Assembly (NCBI RefSeq): GCF_018449515.1
Contig: NZ_JAAVUQ010000020.1
Span: 62,001-126,000 of the forward strand
Direction of reading: 5' to 3'
Length of the DNA: 64,000 bases
Source of the DNA: Caballeronia sp. dw_19
Lineage (GTDB): Bacteria; Pseudomonadota; Gammaproteobacteria; Burkholderiales; Burkholderiaceae
Below are positions 26,838-35,475 of this stretch, in pieces. The notes below the pieces were generated by a model. It was not told the DNA's origin and searched no databases. It saw nothing but the letters and a program-made list of their open reading frames with translations. The translations under genes were made by a program, and so were the position numbers. The number at the start of each line of letters is the position of its first letter. The stretch's first letter is position 1.

Positions 26838-27051
26838 CTTACCCGCTGAAAGACTTGAGTCTGGCTCGGTTGACCCGGCAATTGCAACGGGAAGTTTCTG
26901 CGGGCACCGGTTACGGCCCGCACGGCGCTTGTTCATTGCGAGAATGTAACCGTGTAATGCCGTGAAAAATGGCTGTAGCGTGAATGTCGATTTGGCTCTC
27001 TAGGATGCATGAACGCAAACGGTTGCGATTCATTCATGCAAGGAGATTCCC

Positions 27052-27273
27052 ATGCTCAGCCCTCACGAGTTGTCGACACTGCTCCTGATCCAACACTCGC
27101 CGTCGCAAGTGGAACCTCAATGTTCCGACGTGGCGAGTCTCGAGCACGAGCACCTCGTCAGCATTGATGCGAGCACGAGCGGTCGGGCTACGCCGCGCCT
27201 GACTTCGCAAGGCTCCGAGTTATTGCAGCAGTTGCATCGATTCTGCACCCGTGAGTTTGCTGAGAACCACTGA
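27052..27273 (+). CDS. Conserved small protein (73 aa)
   Basis: 73 residues, start supported by AAGGAGA 6 bases upstream. It begins MLSPHELSTLLLIQ and ends with TPRLTSQGSELLQQLHRF, the plan of a small winged-helix-like protein family common in Burkholderia and its relatives (helix, Asp/Glu-rich linker, 'TPxGxxLL' helix). No function is established. It converges on the TetR gene. Confidence 0.7.
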   Translation: MLSPHELSTLLLIQHSPSQVEPQCSDVASLEHEHLVSIDASTSGRATPRLTSQGSELLQQLHRFCTREFAENH

Positions 27274-27308
27274 ACCTGCACTCATGCCCGCCACCGTTCA
27301 CCGTGGGT

Positions 27309-27917
27309 TCATTGCTGCGCAGCCCCGTCCTGCTTCATGACAAGCGCATGTGCGGCGGTGAGAATCGACAGCGCCAGTTCGTGATCGTCCACTGCGCGCG
27401 CCAGCGTGATCGCGCCCACGATCGTGGCCGCCACTCCTAGTCCCAGCGCTTCGCTCCCGGTTTCGTCTCCGCTTCCGTCTCCGCCTCCCGCGGCTTGCGT
27501 CAACTGATCTGCAAGCCGCCGCAAGTGCGTGGTGTAGAGCGCTTTTACGTCCGCTGTTGCATGCACCGTATCGCCGGCAAGTGCGCACAGTGCGCATCCG
27601 GTGCCGGGATTGTCCGCGTGAGCGGGGTGCAGGTAGGCATCGACGATCGCTGCGAATGGTGTCTTTGAATGTTTCGCCGCATCGGCCGCACGCGACATCA
27701 CGCGTGTCTGGCCCCGTGTCATTGCCTGTTCCAGCGCGGCGATGATCAACGCATCGCGCGACGAAAAATGTCCATAGAACGCGCCGTGGGTAAGCCCCGC
27801 ACTGCGCATGCAATCGGCGACCCCCAACGCTTCCAGGCCGTGCTCGCGGATCTGCCGCGCTGCCGTGTCCAGCACGCGTTGCCTGCTCTCCGCTTTCTGC
27901 GCCTGTGAGTAACCCAT
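27309..27917 (-). CDS. TetR family transcriptional regulator
   Basis: 202 residues. The N-terminal TetR HTH (about 8-55) is QRVLDTAARQIREHGLEALGVADCMRSAGLTHGAFYGHFSSRDALI. The C-terminal ligand domain has a Cys pair in TGCALCALAGD, as in several regulators of the same group that respond to electrophiles or lipophilic ligands. It is divergent from an SDR gene with a 139-base gap, the usual arrangement of a repressor and its target. The start ATG at 27917 is preceded by GAGG. Confidence 0.92.
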   Translation of the reverse strand: MGYSQAQKAESRQRVLDTAARQIREHGLEALGVADCMRSAGLTHGAFYGHFSSRDALIIAALEQAMTRGQTRVMSRAADAAKHSKTPFAAIVDAYLHPAHADNPGTGCALCALAGDTVHATADVKALYTTHLRRLADQLTQAAGGGDGSGDETGSEALGLGVAATIVGAITLARAVDDHELALSILTAAHALVMKQDGAAQQ

Positions 27918-28056
27918 CTCAATCCTCGCTTGACAATCTGCATGATGACGATAATACTGAATTTGTGGATTATGATCAACATTTAGATTGATGGCGTGTC
28001 GTTACATCGATGCATTTTCTGCCGCAACCGGGCGGTGACCAACAGGAGAAGGACCC

Positions 28057-28833
28057 ATGCGTTTCACCAATAAAACTGCCTTGATTACGGGCGGAAACAG
28101 CGGGATTGGTTTTGCGACAGCGAAGTTGTTGATTGCTGAAGGCGCTCGCGTGGCGATCACGGGGCGCGACCGCGCGAAGCTCGACGAGGCGGCATCGGAG
28201 CTTGGCGCAAACGCGCTCGCCATCCAGGCGGATCTGGACGATCCGACCGCAATCGATTCGGTGATCAAGCAGGTCGGCGACGCTTACGGTTCGCTTGATA
28301 TCGTGTTTGCCAACGCGGGGATTTCAGGGCCAACGCCGCTGGGCGGCACGACCGCTGCGGCGTTCGAGGCGATTCTGCGCACTAACCTGACGGCGGTTTT
28401 TCTTACGGTTCAGGCGGCGCTGCCGCTGATGTCGGCGGGGGGATCGATCGTGCTGAATGGTTCGGTCATGCGTGAGCTTGGCCGGGCGGGTACGGCGGCT
28501 TATTCGGCGTCGAAGGCCGGCATTACCGGCATGGCGAAAGTGTTTGCCGGTGAGCTCGTGCAACGCGGCATTCGCGTGAACACGGTGATCCCCGGCGCCA
28601 CGCGTACGCCGATCTGGACCCGTGGTGCACGAGTCGGCGCGACACTGGACGGCACGGAAGACGCACTCTCACCGGCTATTCCAATGGGACGCCTCGCCGC
28701 CGCTGAAGAGGTCGCGGAGGCCGTATTGTTCCTTGCGTCGGACGGCGCGTCCGGGATCACGGCGGCCGAGATTGTGGTCGATGGCGGCACGATCGGCGCG
28801 CCATGGGGCTCCCCAGCGCTTCGCAAAAGCTAA
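28057..28833 (+). CDS. SDR family oxidoreductase
   Basis: 258-residue classical short-chain dehydrogenase. TGGNSGIG is at residues 11-18, NAGISGPTPLGG follows strand 4, the catalytic Ser lies in LNGSVM, and Tyr/Lys in YSASKAG. The N-terminal cofactor-selectivity region ITGRDRAKL (Arg after strand 2) suggests NADP(H). GGAGAAGG is a strong ribosome site before the ATG at 28057. It is probably the target of the divergent TetR repressor, a pairing often linked to detoxification of carbonyl compounds. Confidence 0.93.
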   Translation: MRFTNKTALITGGNSGIGFATAKLLIAEGARVAITGRDRAKLDEAASELGANALAIQADLDDPTAIDSVIKQVGDAYGSLDIVFANAGISGPTPLGGTTAAAFEAILRTNLTAVFLTVQAALPLMSAGGSIVLNGSVMRELGRAGTAAYSASKAGITGMAKVFAGELVQRGIRVNTVIPGATRTPIWTRGARVGATLDGTEDALSPAIPMGRLAAAEEVAEAVLFLASDGASGITAAEIVVDGGTIGAPWGSPALRKS

Positions 28834-29155
28834 GCACGCGTTATGCCACCGGCGCGGCACACGCAACGGCGTGGCCGCGTTGTGTGGCAGGCACTGCGGG
28901 CACGCTCTCCATCCCCGCAGTGTCTCTGCCGAACATCGCCTGATAGACGACCGCTTAAAGCCCTGCTCAAATCGAGGCACATCATGGCGCGAAGACGCCG
29001 GCCGAGATGAAACGAAAGCTTTATTCCGAAAGCTTGGAGAGCGCGCGCGTATGATCTACGTCTGGAAGTTTCTGGGGCGGTGAACGATGAGTGGCGGATA
29101 TCCGTCCACCATTCGCCGCCGCGAACAAACTGGACGTAGAGGAGAGATTCAACGC
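28834..29155. other. Intergenic, no gene seen
   Basis: 322 bases between the SDR stop and the FAD oxidoreductase start. It contains small GC-rich palindromic stretches (CGTTGTGTGGCAGG area) but no recognisable gene. It presumably holds the oxidoreductase promoter. Confidence 0.35.
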
Positions 29156-30406
29156 ATGAAGTTCGACACAGTCGTGCTGGGCGCGGGCATCGTGGGGGTA
29201 TCGGTCGCCATTCATTTGCAAAAGCGTGGCCGCTCGGTCGCGCTCGTGGACCGCAAGCGTCCGGGTCTCGAAACGTCATTCGGCAACGCGGGGCTGTTGC
29301 AGCGCGAGGGTGTCTACCCCTACGCGCTTCCCCGCGACATCGGCACGCTGATGCACTACGCCCGCAATTCGTCCATCGATGTCCATTACCATCGCGACGC
29401 ATTGCCCGCGCTGGCGCCATTCCTCTGGGCCTACTGGCGCAATTCCGAACCCGCGCGCCATGCCGCCATCGCGCGTCAGTACGCTACCCTGATCGAACAT
29501 TGCGTGACCGAGCATGAGGTCCTTGCGCGCGAGGCCGGCGTTGAGTCGTTGTTGCGGCCAACGGGCTGGATCAAGGTGTTCCACAGTGCTGCCGCTCAGG
29601 ATGACGAGTTGCGTGACGCAGAGCGGTGGCATCGCGAGTTTGGCGTGCAATACAAGCTCCTCGATCCGGCGACGTTGCAACTAGCGGAGCCGCATCTCGA
29701 CCGTTCGCTAATAGGTGGTTTGCATTACACGGATGCGGTGTCGGTCACCGATCCAGGCGCGTTGGTCGCGGGTTATGCAGCGTACTTCGAGCGTCTGGGA
29801 GGCCGCTTCCTGACCGGCGATGCAACGTCGCTCGAAGCCGATGGCGACGGCTGGCGCGTGATGACGCAAGACGGTGCGGTCAGTGCGTCGTCGGCGGTGA
29901 TCGCGTTGGGGCCGTGGGCTAAAGACGTGACCTCAGCGCTCGGCTACCGGCTGCCGCTTGCGGTCAAGCGCGGTTACCACATGCATTACGCGCCGCAACC
30001 CGGGACGGTGCTGAACCATCCCGTGCTGGACGTGGATAACGGTTTCCTGCTCGCGCCAATGGCACGCGGCATTCGGCTGACAACGGGTGTTGAACTGGCG
30101 GATCGCGATGCGCCCAAGACACCCGTGCAACTGATGCGTGCCGAGCCCGTGGCGCGTACGCTGTTCCCGCTCGGCGAGCGGGTAGACGACGAACCGTGGA
30201 TGGGCCGGCGTCCGTGTACGCCCGACATGATGCCGATCATCGGCCCCGCGCCGCGTCACAAGACCATGTGGTTTGCGTTCGGACACGCGCATCATGGGTT
30301 GACGCTCGGCGCGGTCACCGGGCGGCTGATCGCGTCCATGATGACGGGGGAAGAACCGTTCGTCGATGTCACGCCGTTCAGGGCTGACCGCTTCGAATCG
30401 GTCTGA
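29156..30406 (+). CDS. FAD-dependent oxidoreductase, D-amino-acid dehydrogenase-like
   Basis: 416-residue DAO-superfamily flavoenzyme. The FAD-binding Rossmann motif GAGIVGVSVAIHLQKRG starts at residue 8 with LVDRKRPG after strand 2. Later motifs are SVTDPGALVAGY, IALGPWAKDV and the C-terminal GHAHHGLTLGAVTG with RPCTPDMMPIIG, typical of DadA-like D-amino-acid dehydrogenases that pass electrons to the respiratory chain. Start 29156 is chosen for AGAGGAGAG just upstream; the frame extends further without a ribosome site. No racemase is beside it. Confidence 0.9.
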   Translation: MKFDTVVLGAGIVGVSVAIHLQKRGRSVALVDRKRPGLETSFGNAGLLQREGVYPYALPRDIGTLMHYARNSSIDVHYHRDALPALAPFLWAYWRNSEPARHAAIARQYATLIEHCVTEHEVLAREAGVESLLRPTGWIKVFHSAAAQDDELRDAERWHREFGVQYKLLDPATLQLAEPHLDRSLIGGLHYTDAVSVTDPGALVAGYAAYFERLGGRFLTGDATSLEADGDGWRVMTQDGAVSASSAVIALGPWAKDVTSALGYRLPLAVKRGYHMHYAPQPGTVLNHPVLDVDNGFLLAPMARGIRLTTGVELADRDAPKTPVQLMRAEPVARTLFPLGERVDDEPWMGRRPCTPDMMPIIGPAPRHKTMWFAFGHAHHGLTLGAVTGRLIASMMTGEEPFVDVTPFRADRFESV

Positions 30407-30572
30407 AGGCAACCGCGTCTGGCCGAACCCGCACGCGATCGATCATCTGACATGCGGGGCCTGCTCTGAAAATTTGTCGATAGCCCCGTAGAATCGGGTC
30501 AGACGCAAGCAAGCTCCGCTCGTTTCGGTACTAAGCCGAACGCTGATTCCTGACCTCATCCTGCCAACGCCA

Positions 30573-31181
30573 ATGAACGCTACCGCTACCGAAAACCACG
30601 TGAACCAGCCCGAGATCTGGCTGATCCGTCATGGTGAAACCGAATGGAGCCTGTCCGGCCAGCACACGGGCCGCACCGATATTCCTCTGACCGATCACGG
30701 GCGCGAACAGGCGCGTTCGCTGCGGCCGGTGCTTGCCGCACAGCCCTTCGACCTCGTGCTGTGCAGCCCGATGTCTCGCGCTCGCGATACCTGCGCCGAG
30801 GCCGGTCTTGGTGCCCAGGCAGAAGAAGAGCCGCGGCTGAGCGAATGGAACTACGGTATCTATGAAGGCCGTACGACGAAGGATATCCGCGCTGAGGACC
30901 CTGACTGGGCCGTATGGACCTCGCCGATACCGGAAGGCGAAAATGTCGAAGACATCCAGGCGCGCGCGGAGTCTCTGATCCAGCGGCTGCTTGCCACGAA
31001 CGGGCGCATCGCGCTGTTTTCGCATGCGCATTTCCTGCGGGTTCTCGGTGCCTGCTGGATGGCCGATTCAGCGGCGCTTGGAGCGCATTTGCTACTCGAT
31101 ACCGCGTCGGTGAGCGTGCTAGGTTTCGATCGCGAAACAAGGGCGCTTAAGCAATGGAACGTGCGTTATCCGCAATCGTAG
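30573..31181 (+). CDS. Histidine phosphatase family protein (phosphoglycerate mutase-like)
   Basis: 202 residues. The catalytic RHGETEW motif is at about residue 19, the substrate-binding Arg in LCSPMSRARDTC, the acid Glu in LSEWNYGIYEGR, and the second His in IALFSHAHFLRVLG. Relatives include broad-specificity phosphatases and CobC-like enzymes; GRTDIPLTDHGREQA is typical of the CobC/PhoE side. It stands alone on the plus strand, 166 bases after the FAD oxidoreductase. Confidence 0.92.
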   Translation: MNATATENHVNQPEIWLIRHGETEWSLSGQHTGRTDIPLTDHGREQARSLRPVLAAQPFDLVLCSPMSRARDTCAEAGLGAQAEEEPRLSEWNYGIYEGRTTKDIRAEDPDWAVWTSPIPEGENVEDIQARAESLIQRLLATNGRIALFSHAHFLRVLGACWMADSAALGAHLLLDTASVSVLGFDRETRALKQWNVRYPQS

Positions 31182-31263
31182 GGCAGGGCCCTGAAACAGG
31201 AGGCATATTTTTGCAGCAAGTGCAGGGATAGGCTTTACCCACAAAGTGCGACCCTATGCTTTG

Positions 31264-31294
31264 CAACAGAGCCGACGTCAAGTCGGCTTTGTTG
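31264..31294 (+). terminator. Strong hairpin downstream of the phosphatase gene
   Basis: A 13-bp stem with one G-T pair, CAACAGAGCCGAC/GTCGGCTTTGTTG, and a 5-nt GTCAA loop, 82 bases after the phosphatase stop. The descending arm contains a TTT. A rho-independent terminator is likely. Confidence 0.6.
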
Positions 31295-31331
31295 TATCCG
31301 GACGCAGCTTTAAAGTCCCAGTTTGTTAAGG

Positions 31332-31402
31332 ATTGTCGGACGCCTGCCCGCCGGCTTTCGCGTGCGCTTGCAGGCCGGGTGTTTAGGAGAGGCGTCTACA
31401 AT
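31332..31402. repeat. 70-bp MITE/REP-like repeat, copy A
   Basis: 71-bp intergenic element beginning ATTGTCGGACGCCTGCCCG and ending AGGCGTCTACAAT; its ends are imperfect inverted repeats of each other. The left 21 bases match copy B (50140-50209) at 20 positions and both are the same length. The centre differs between copies. Confidence 0.7.
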
Positions 31403-31876
31403 CCCTAACGATCGAATCCAACGACGACCGGCTCGGCTTGACCTACTACCGTCACTACCGTCGTTCGTCACGAGTCAACTTCAATGGCGGCTTCCAAGGT
31501 ACAACGGCCGTCGGCAGTTCGGCCTTTGCGGTCGTGGGCGAGCTCGTCTTAGTCTTCGCGAATGTCGGCTTTAGGCGCCTTGGTTGAACTGGCGCTATCG
31601 GCCAAAACCGGCATCTCAATACGCACCGGTCAAGATCCTCAAGCGGTCGTTGAAGCACTGCCTCGATATCGAATTCCAAAGCAAGGAACGGAGTGTCTTG
31701 AATCGACCGTTGCGATACATTTTCCGCGACGAGATCCGTCATCGAACTCAAGATGCCGCGTCAGCGGTTTAAGGGGTCGTTGAGATCGGCGACGACCGTC
31801 CCTTGCCCCTGCGCTGCTCCCCAGACGGGCATGCCCCGAACTGCCCCTCAGAATGATTACGCGAAAGGAATTCACC

Positions 31877-32659
31877 GTGCCAGCACTAGAGGAAAATAAA
31901 CCTTTCATCGGACGTTGGTCGAGAGCCCTCTGGTGCAAGGCCCGCAATGTGTGCAACGCACTCGCCCGGAAAGCAGGTCCGTCGTCTCCGTTCGCGAGGC
32001 CCAACGCGGAGGCGGCACAGGTTGCCGAGATAAAAAGCGTCTTTGGCCTCCCCGAGCCACGCCGTGTGGAAAGCTTCAGTGATGGGGCTTTCGCCATCAT
32101 CATTACGCTGCTTGTTCTGGAGATCCATCGCCCGAATGCTGCGCCAGGAAGATTGGGGGAAGAGCTTGTGGCGGAATGGTCTTCCTACTTGGCCTATGCA
32201 ATTGCGTTCATCTACGTTGGAATCATCTGGCTCAACCATCACTACATGTTCGAGCGTCTCTCTAAGGTGGATGTGACACTCAACTGCATCAATCTCGGCA
32301 TCGTTGGCACCGCAGCCTTGATTCCGTTTCCGACCGGCGTGCTGGCGGGTGCATTCCGCGACGGGAACCTCATGGACCAGAAGGCAGCCGTGGTGCTTTA
32401 TGCCTTGATAGCCGGACTCATGTCGGCGTCATGGCTCCCTGCCTTTCGGCATTTGCATCGCCATCCTGAACTCTTGAAGCCGCATCTGCCGGCGGCTGCT
32501 TTTGCGTCGCAGGTGCTTCGACCGGCGCTTGGCATCCTGCTTTACATCATTGCAGCGGCGCTAGGTTGGTTTGTTCACCCGCTTATCGCAATTGGGATTT
32601 TCATCTTCGTTGTCGGCTACTACGCCTTGACGAGCCAAGGCATCTATTCAAACCGGTGA
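31877..32659 (+). CDS. TMEM175-like (DUF1211) membrane protein
   Basis: 260-residue integral membrane protein of the TMEM175/DUF1211 family; characterised bacterial members are tetrameric K+-permeable channels. The hallmark RVESFSDGAFAIIITLLVLEI at the first helix contains the FSDG motif, followed by five further hydrophobic helices (e.g. YVGIIWLNHHYMF and IIAAALGWFVHPLIAIGIFIF). A cytosolic N-terminal extension of about 65 residues precedes helix 1 and is longer than usual. The GTG at 31877 follows AAAGGA at 7 bases; an ATG 24 bases upstream has no ribosome site. Confidence 0.85.
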   Translation: MPALEENKPFIGRWSRALWCKARNVCNALARKAGPSSPFARPNAEAAQVAEIKSVFGLPEPRRVESFSDGAFAIIITLLVLEIHRPNAAPGRLGEELVAEWSSYLAYAIAFIYVGIIWLNHHYMFERLSKVDVTLNCINLGIVGTAALIPFPTGVLAGAFRDGNLMDQKAAVVLYALIAGLMSASWLPAFRHLHRHPELLKPHLPAAAFASQVLRPALGILLYIIAAALGWFVHPLIAIGIFIFVVGYYALTSQGIYSNR

Positions 32660-32825
32660 ATGCCCGGCGAGGGGATTGGCGCGCCATGCGTACCCGTGGG
32701 TACCGCGCAGGTGTGCGTGCAGGCGAGTCCCGGTTCGTCATACTCGGCCACCTCCGTCGATGGCGGACCGAGTGCCGGGGCGTACGGCTTCGTTTCGTTC
32801 TGTGGGGTGGGTCTCCGGCCAGGGA

Positions 32826-33047
32826 CTATTTAGCGTAGTGGAAGATGATGCCCAGTGTATGGCGCTGCCCGCGATCCAGCTTGCTGACGCCATGGCGCAA
32901 GTTCGAGCGATAGAACCCACGCATGGAGCGCACGGGGCGATGGTTGACGGCGAAGACCACCGCATCACCCTGCCGCAGCGGCATGACCTCGATATGGCTT
33001 ACCAGCCCGGATATCTTGCAATGAGGCAGAGCCACAGCGAGAGACAT
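32826..33047 (-). pseudogene. 2OG-Fe(II) oxygenase C-terminal fragment
   Basis: A 73-codon frame carries only the distal part of a 2-oxoglutarate/Fe(II) oxygenase fold: MPLRQGDAVVFAVNHRPV, then NLRHGVSKLDRGQRHTLGIIFH. The last contains the distal iron-binding His and the Arg that holds 2-oxoglutarate. The proximal HxD half is absent: a TGA lies in frame just before the first ATG. The 49 bases at its 5' end overlap the 3' end of the 191-aa gene upstream. It is best read as a truncated remnant, though a separate start codon exists. Confidence 0.6.
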
Positions 33048-33574
33048 CCGGCGTCACTCATGTACTGAATCGCTTCGCCTGCTCGCCAGGTACAGGGGAC
33101 GCGACGCAGCCACGTCGAATCGGGACCCGATTGATATAGCCAGATGATCGTGCTTGTCATCATCTGCTGTTCCGGAGCCATGCCCCGGAATTCCGCCCGC
33201 CATCGCGTCATCTCCTCTGGATGATGTTCACCCGTTCGTTCGTTATAAGCAGCCGGACAGATGCTTCGGTGGAATTCGCCTTCCTGGCTGGGACAGAACA
33301 GCTTGGTCAATTGAAGTTGCCGAATGACCTGCTGCAGGGCTTTGTTGAAGCTTGCGGGACTTCGGCTGCCCAACGCCATCGGCACGCCACCAAGTGCCTC
33401 CAGCTCCATCGCGTCGTCATCGTCGAGGTCAAGCAGACGCTGTACCAGGCGATCCAGTCGCGTGTCGTCGGAGGACGTGGATATATGAGCCTGCCGATGC
33501 AGGGCCTCGTTGATCACCGCAGCGCCGTTGGCGAAGGTTCGTTCGGCTGTAATAGCGCAGAGGTATTTCAACAT
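32999..33574 (-). CDS. Hypothetical protein (191 aa)
   Basis: 191 residues, unrecognised. It is soluble and mixed alpha/beta, with an acidic LDLDDDDAMELEALGG stretch and a C-terminal half IIWLYQSGPDSTWLRRVPCTW ending LIARYPGW, which reads like a natural C-terminus. The start at 33574 is well supported by GGAGAAAGG. Its 3' end overlaps a 2OG-oxygenase fragment in another frame, so it was probably once followed by, or was fused by deletion onto, that gene. It has no membrane segment or signal. Function unknown. Confidence 0.6.
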   Translation of the reverse strand: MLKYLCAITAERTFANGAAVINEALHRQAHISTSSDDTRLDRLVQRLLDLDDDDAMELEALGGVPMALGSRSPASFNKALQQVIRQLQLTKLFCPSQEGEFHRSICPAAYNERTGEHHPEEMTRWRAEFRGMAPEQQMMTSTIIWLYQSGPDSTWLRRVPCTWRAGEAIQYMSDAGCLSLWLCLIARYPGW

Positions 33575-33940
33575 GAGAGCCTTTCTCCAGAAAGCGTCGA
33601 AAGTAGGATCTTTTGATGGGTACGTCTCTCCGGTTCTTGCGGTATTCAACTCGACGTCAGTTTCTCGAAGTCACGAGTTCAACTACCGTATGCAGATGAG
33701 ACGGCCCAAGGCATGGCGCGTACTAGCTTATTGAGGCGCCCGGCGCATAGAACCAACCATACGTGTTGCAGGCAATCCTTCTCTGTTTCTTGCTCCCCGG
33801 TTCCGGATGAGCGGCGTGGAACGGATTGTCTGAATCGCACCGCAAGAAACGGGTAGTAGTGGGGAGGCGCGATGGATATTGTTCGTTCCAGGCGAAGCAA
33901 GCCCGCTTCGCTGCCAATCAAGCTCAGTAAGGAGTCGAAC
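33575..33940. promoter_or_regulatory. Divergent intergenic region
   Basis: 366 bases between the 191-aa gene (minus) and the SnoaL-like gene (plus). It should contain both promoters; no specific boxes or coding remnant were recognised. Confidence 0.35.
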
Positions 33941-34390
33941 ATGTCAAAGGAAGAGGACAACAAGGCGGTCGTAGGTCGCTGGTTCACCAGTTTCTGGGGC
34001 GAGAAATGTGACCTGAGCATTGTCGACGAGATCGCTGCGCCGGACATGCTGTTGAAATACTCGCTGCATGAACCACGTCGTGGTCGTGACGACATCAAAG
34101 CGTTCATGACCGCTTTCCGCGAAGCCTTTCCGGACCTCAATTTCTGGGGCGTCACGGATCTCATCGCTGAAGGCGATTACGTCGTAGGCCAATGGGAAGG
34201 TGGTGGTACGCACACGGGCCCGGCTTTTAGCGACTTTCTTGCAGGGTCTCTGCCGGCGGCAACCGGCCGCAAGATGCACTTCACCGGCACCACCGTACTT
34301 CGTTTGAAGGAGGGCAAAATCGTCGAAGAGCTTGGTCTTGACGACGGTGTGTCGGCTCTCACGCAATTGGGGCTGATCAAGACGGTCTGA
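33941..34390 (+). CDS. SnoaL-like / NTF2-fold ester cyclase-type protein
   Basis: 149 residues of the SnoaL-like polyketide-cyclase/NTF2 superfamily. Signature stretches are VVGRWFTSFWGEKC, GRDDIKAFMTAFREAFPDLNF, EGDYVVGQWEGGGTHTG and MHFTGTTVLRLKEGKIVEE. In this family the cone-shaped fold binds a small hydrophobic ligand; stand-alone members are mostly uncharacterised. AAGGAG upstream fixes the ATG at 33941. No polyketide genes are nearby. Confidence 0.88.
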   Translation: MSKEEDNKAVVGRWFTSFWGEKCDLSIVDEIAAPDMLLKYSLHEPRRGRDDIKAFMTAFREAFPDLNFWGVTDLIAEGDYVVGQWEGGGTHTGPAFSDFLAGSLPAATGRKMHFTGTTVLRLKEGKIVEELGLDDGVSALTQLGLIKTV

Positions 34391-34623
34391 GCCTTTCGGT
34401 CATCATCGGTGTGGACCCGTCGGCGCGTCGAGTGATCGGGAGCGCAGACCGGCGAATGCCGGTCTGCGTTGTCCGGTCGGTCTACTCTTCATCCACGCAG
34501 GACGGGTCTGGCATATCAGTCACGAATCATCACTCTCCTCAAAAATTGCCGCAAGGAACGGAGCACTTCGGCGCTCCCGTACTCCAGATTATTCAGTTAT
34601 CCTTAGCCAATTGGGGATCCAAT

Positions 34624-35148
34624 ATGCGCATCGAGAATCGTCGCGCCAGCGATGAGCCGAATCTGGCTGCCAGCTTCAAAACCGCTGTCATGAGTGTTTC
34701 CGGCGCAGTGGTAAGTGTCTGCGTCAAATACGCAATGTATGACGGGACCTTTCGGCTCTCTCATTGGTCAACTAAGCAGATCCTCGCGCTCTACAAGTGC
34801 CTCGAACACTACAGCGGCGTTCATTACTACGGCTCCGATTTGCAGCGCATATCGGACGATCCCAGTCTTTCCGATTTACTGCCAGCCCGGCATCCGGTTC
34901 ACACTATGCTCAACGAAAGACCGGATCTGACACAGGAAGACTATTCGGAGGCGAACAAAAGCTTTTCCGTGAAGTCATTTATATTCGCCGATCACGGTGA
35001 GACATGCCGCATTTCTTGCGCCTTCGGCGACCACGTCCATCGCGCAGAGGTGCTGCCCGCATATATCGCGATGAACCTGTACGGTTCTCTTAAGGCGGGC
35101 ATCGATCTGTCGGGTCTCGTCACCGCGGAAGCGGGCGGTTCGGCTTGA
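34624..35148 (+). CDS. Hypothetical protein (174 aa)
   Basis: 174 residues, unrecognised. MRIENRRASDEPNLAASFKT begins the protein; it is soluble, with several Tyr/His-rich stretches (KCLEHYSGVHYYGSDLQ) and Cys residues at CRISCAFGDH. The upstream part of the open frame has poor composition; the ATG at 34624 is preceded by TTGGGGATCC, a plausible ribosome site. It follows the SnoaL-like gene by 233 bases. No domain is assigned. Confidence 0.5.
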   Translation: MRIENRRASDEPNLAASFKTAVMSVSGAVVSVCVKYAMYDGTFRLSHWSTKQILALYKCLEHYSGVHYYGSDLQRISDDPSLSDLLPARHPVHTMLNERPDLTQEDYSEANKSFSVKSFIFADHGETCRISCAFGDHVHRAEVLPAYIAMNLYGSLKAGIDLSGLVTAEAGGSA

Positions 35149-35475
35149 CCTCTCGAATGGTCAAGCCCGAACGCGATATCATCAAGATGCACTGCCGTCC
35201 TGGCGGCTCGACATTATTCAGTGGTTGGATCGTTAAAGGTGAGTTCAGCTCCCTCGCTACCACGAGGCATCCCGAACGACCGCAAAGGCCGATGATGCGA
35301 CGTACTTCACTGGCGCTCGACCGGCCGCTTTCAGAGCGAAGCAGCCGCACCAATGTCCATGCGGCAATCTTGCCAAATGACGCGTCTTGACTTCCGCCCT
35401 ACGGACGATCGGCCGTACCCGACGACGTGCCGCGGTCATCGCGGGTGACGTAAAAACGGTCATTCACGCGGCCAA
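35149..35475. other. Intergenic, no gene seen
   Basis: 327 bases between convergent genes. Short frames on both strands lack ribosome sites and recognisable sequence. No clear terminator hairpin was found by eye. Confidence 0.35.

Larger units (their letters stand above)
31182..31876. other. Gene-poor region with hairpin and MITE-like repeat
   Basis: About 695 bases without a supportable gene. It holds a strong hairpin (31264-31294) and copy A of a 70-bp inverted-ended repeat (31332-31402). The remaining 31403-31850 has overlapping short frames on both strands but no ribosome site and no recognised domain; it may be decayed coding sequence. Confidence 0.5.

Noticed and set aside
27918..28056. 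TetR operator between the TetR and SDR genes
   Set aside because: The region is AT-rich with several partial palindromes, but none was clear enough to name as the operator.
35145..35390. Short plus-strand frame after the 174-aa gene
   Set aside because: It overlaps the previous gene end, has no ribosome site, and its composition is no different from reverse frames nearby.
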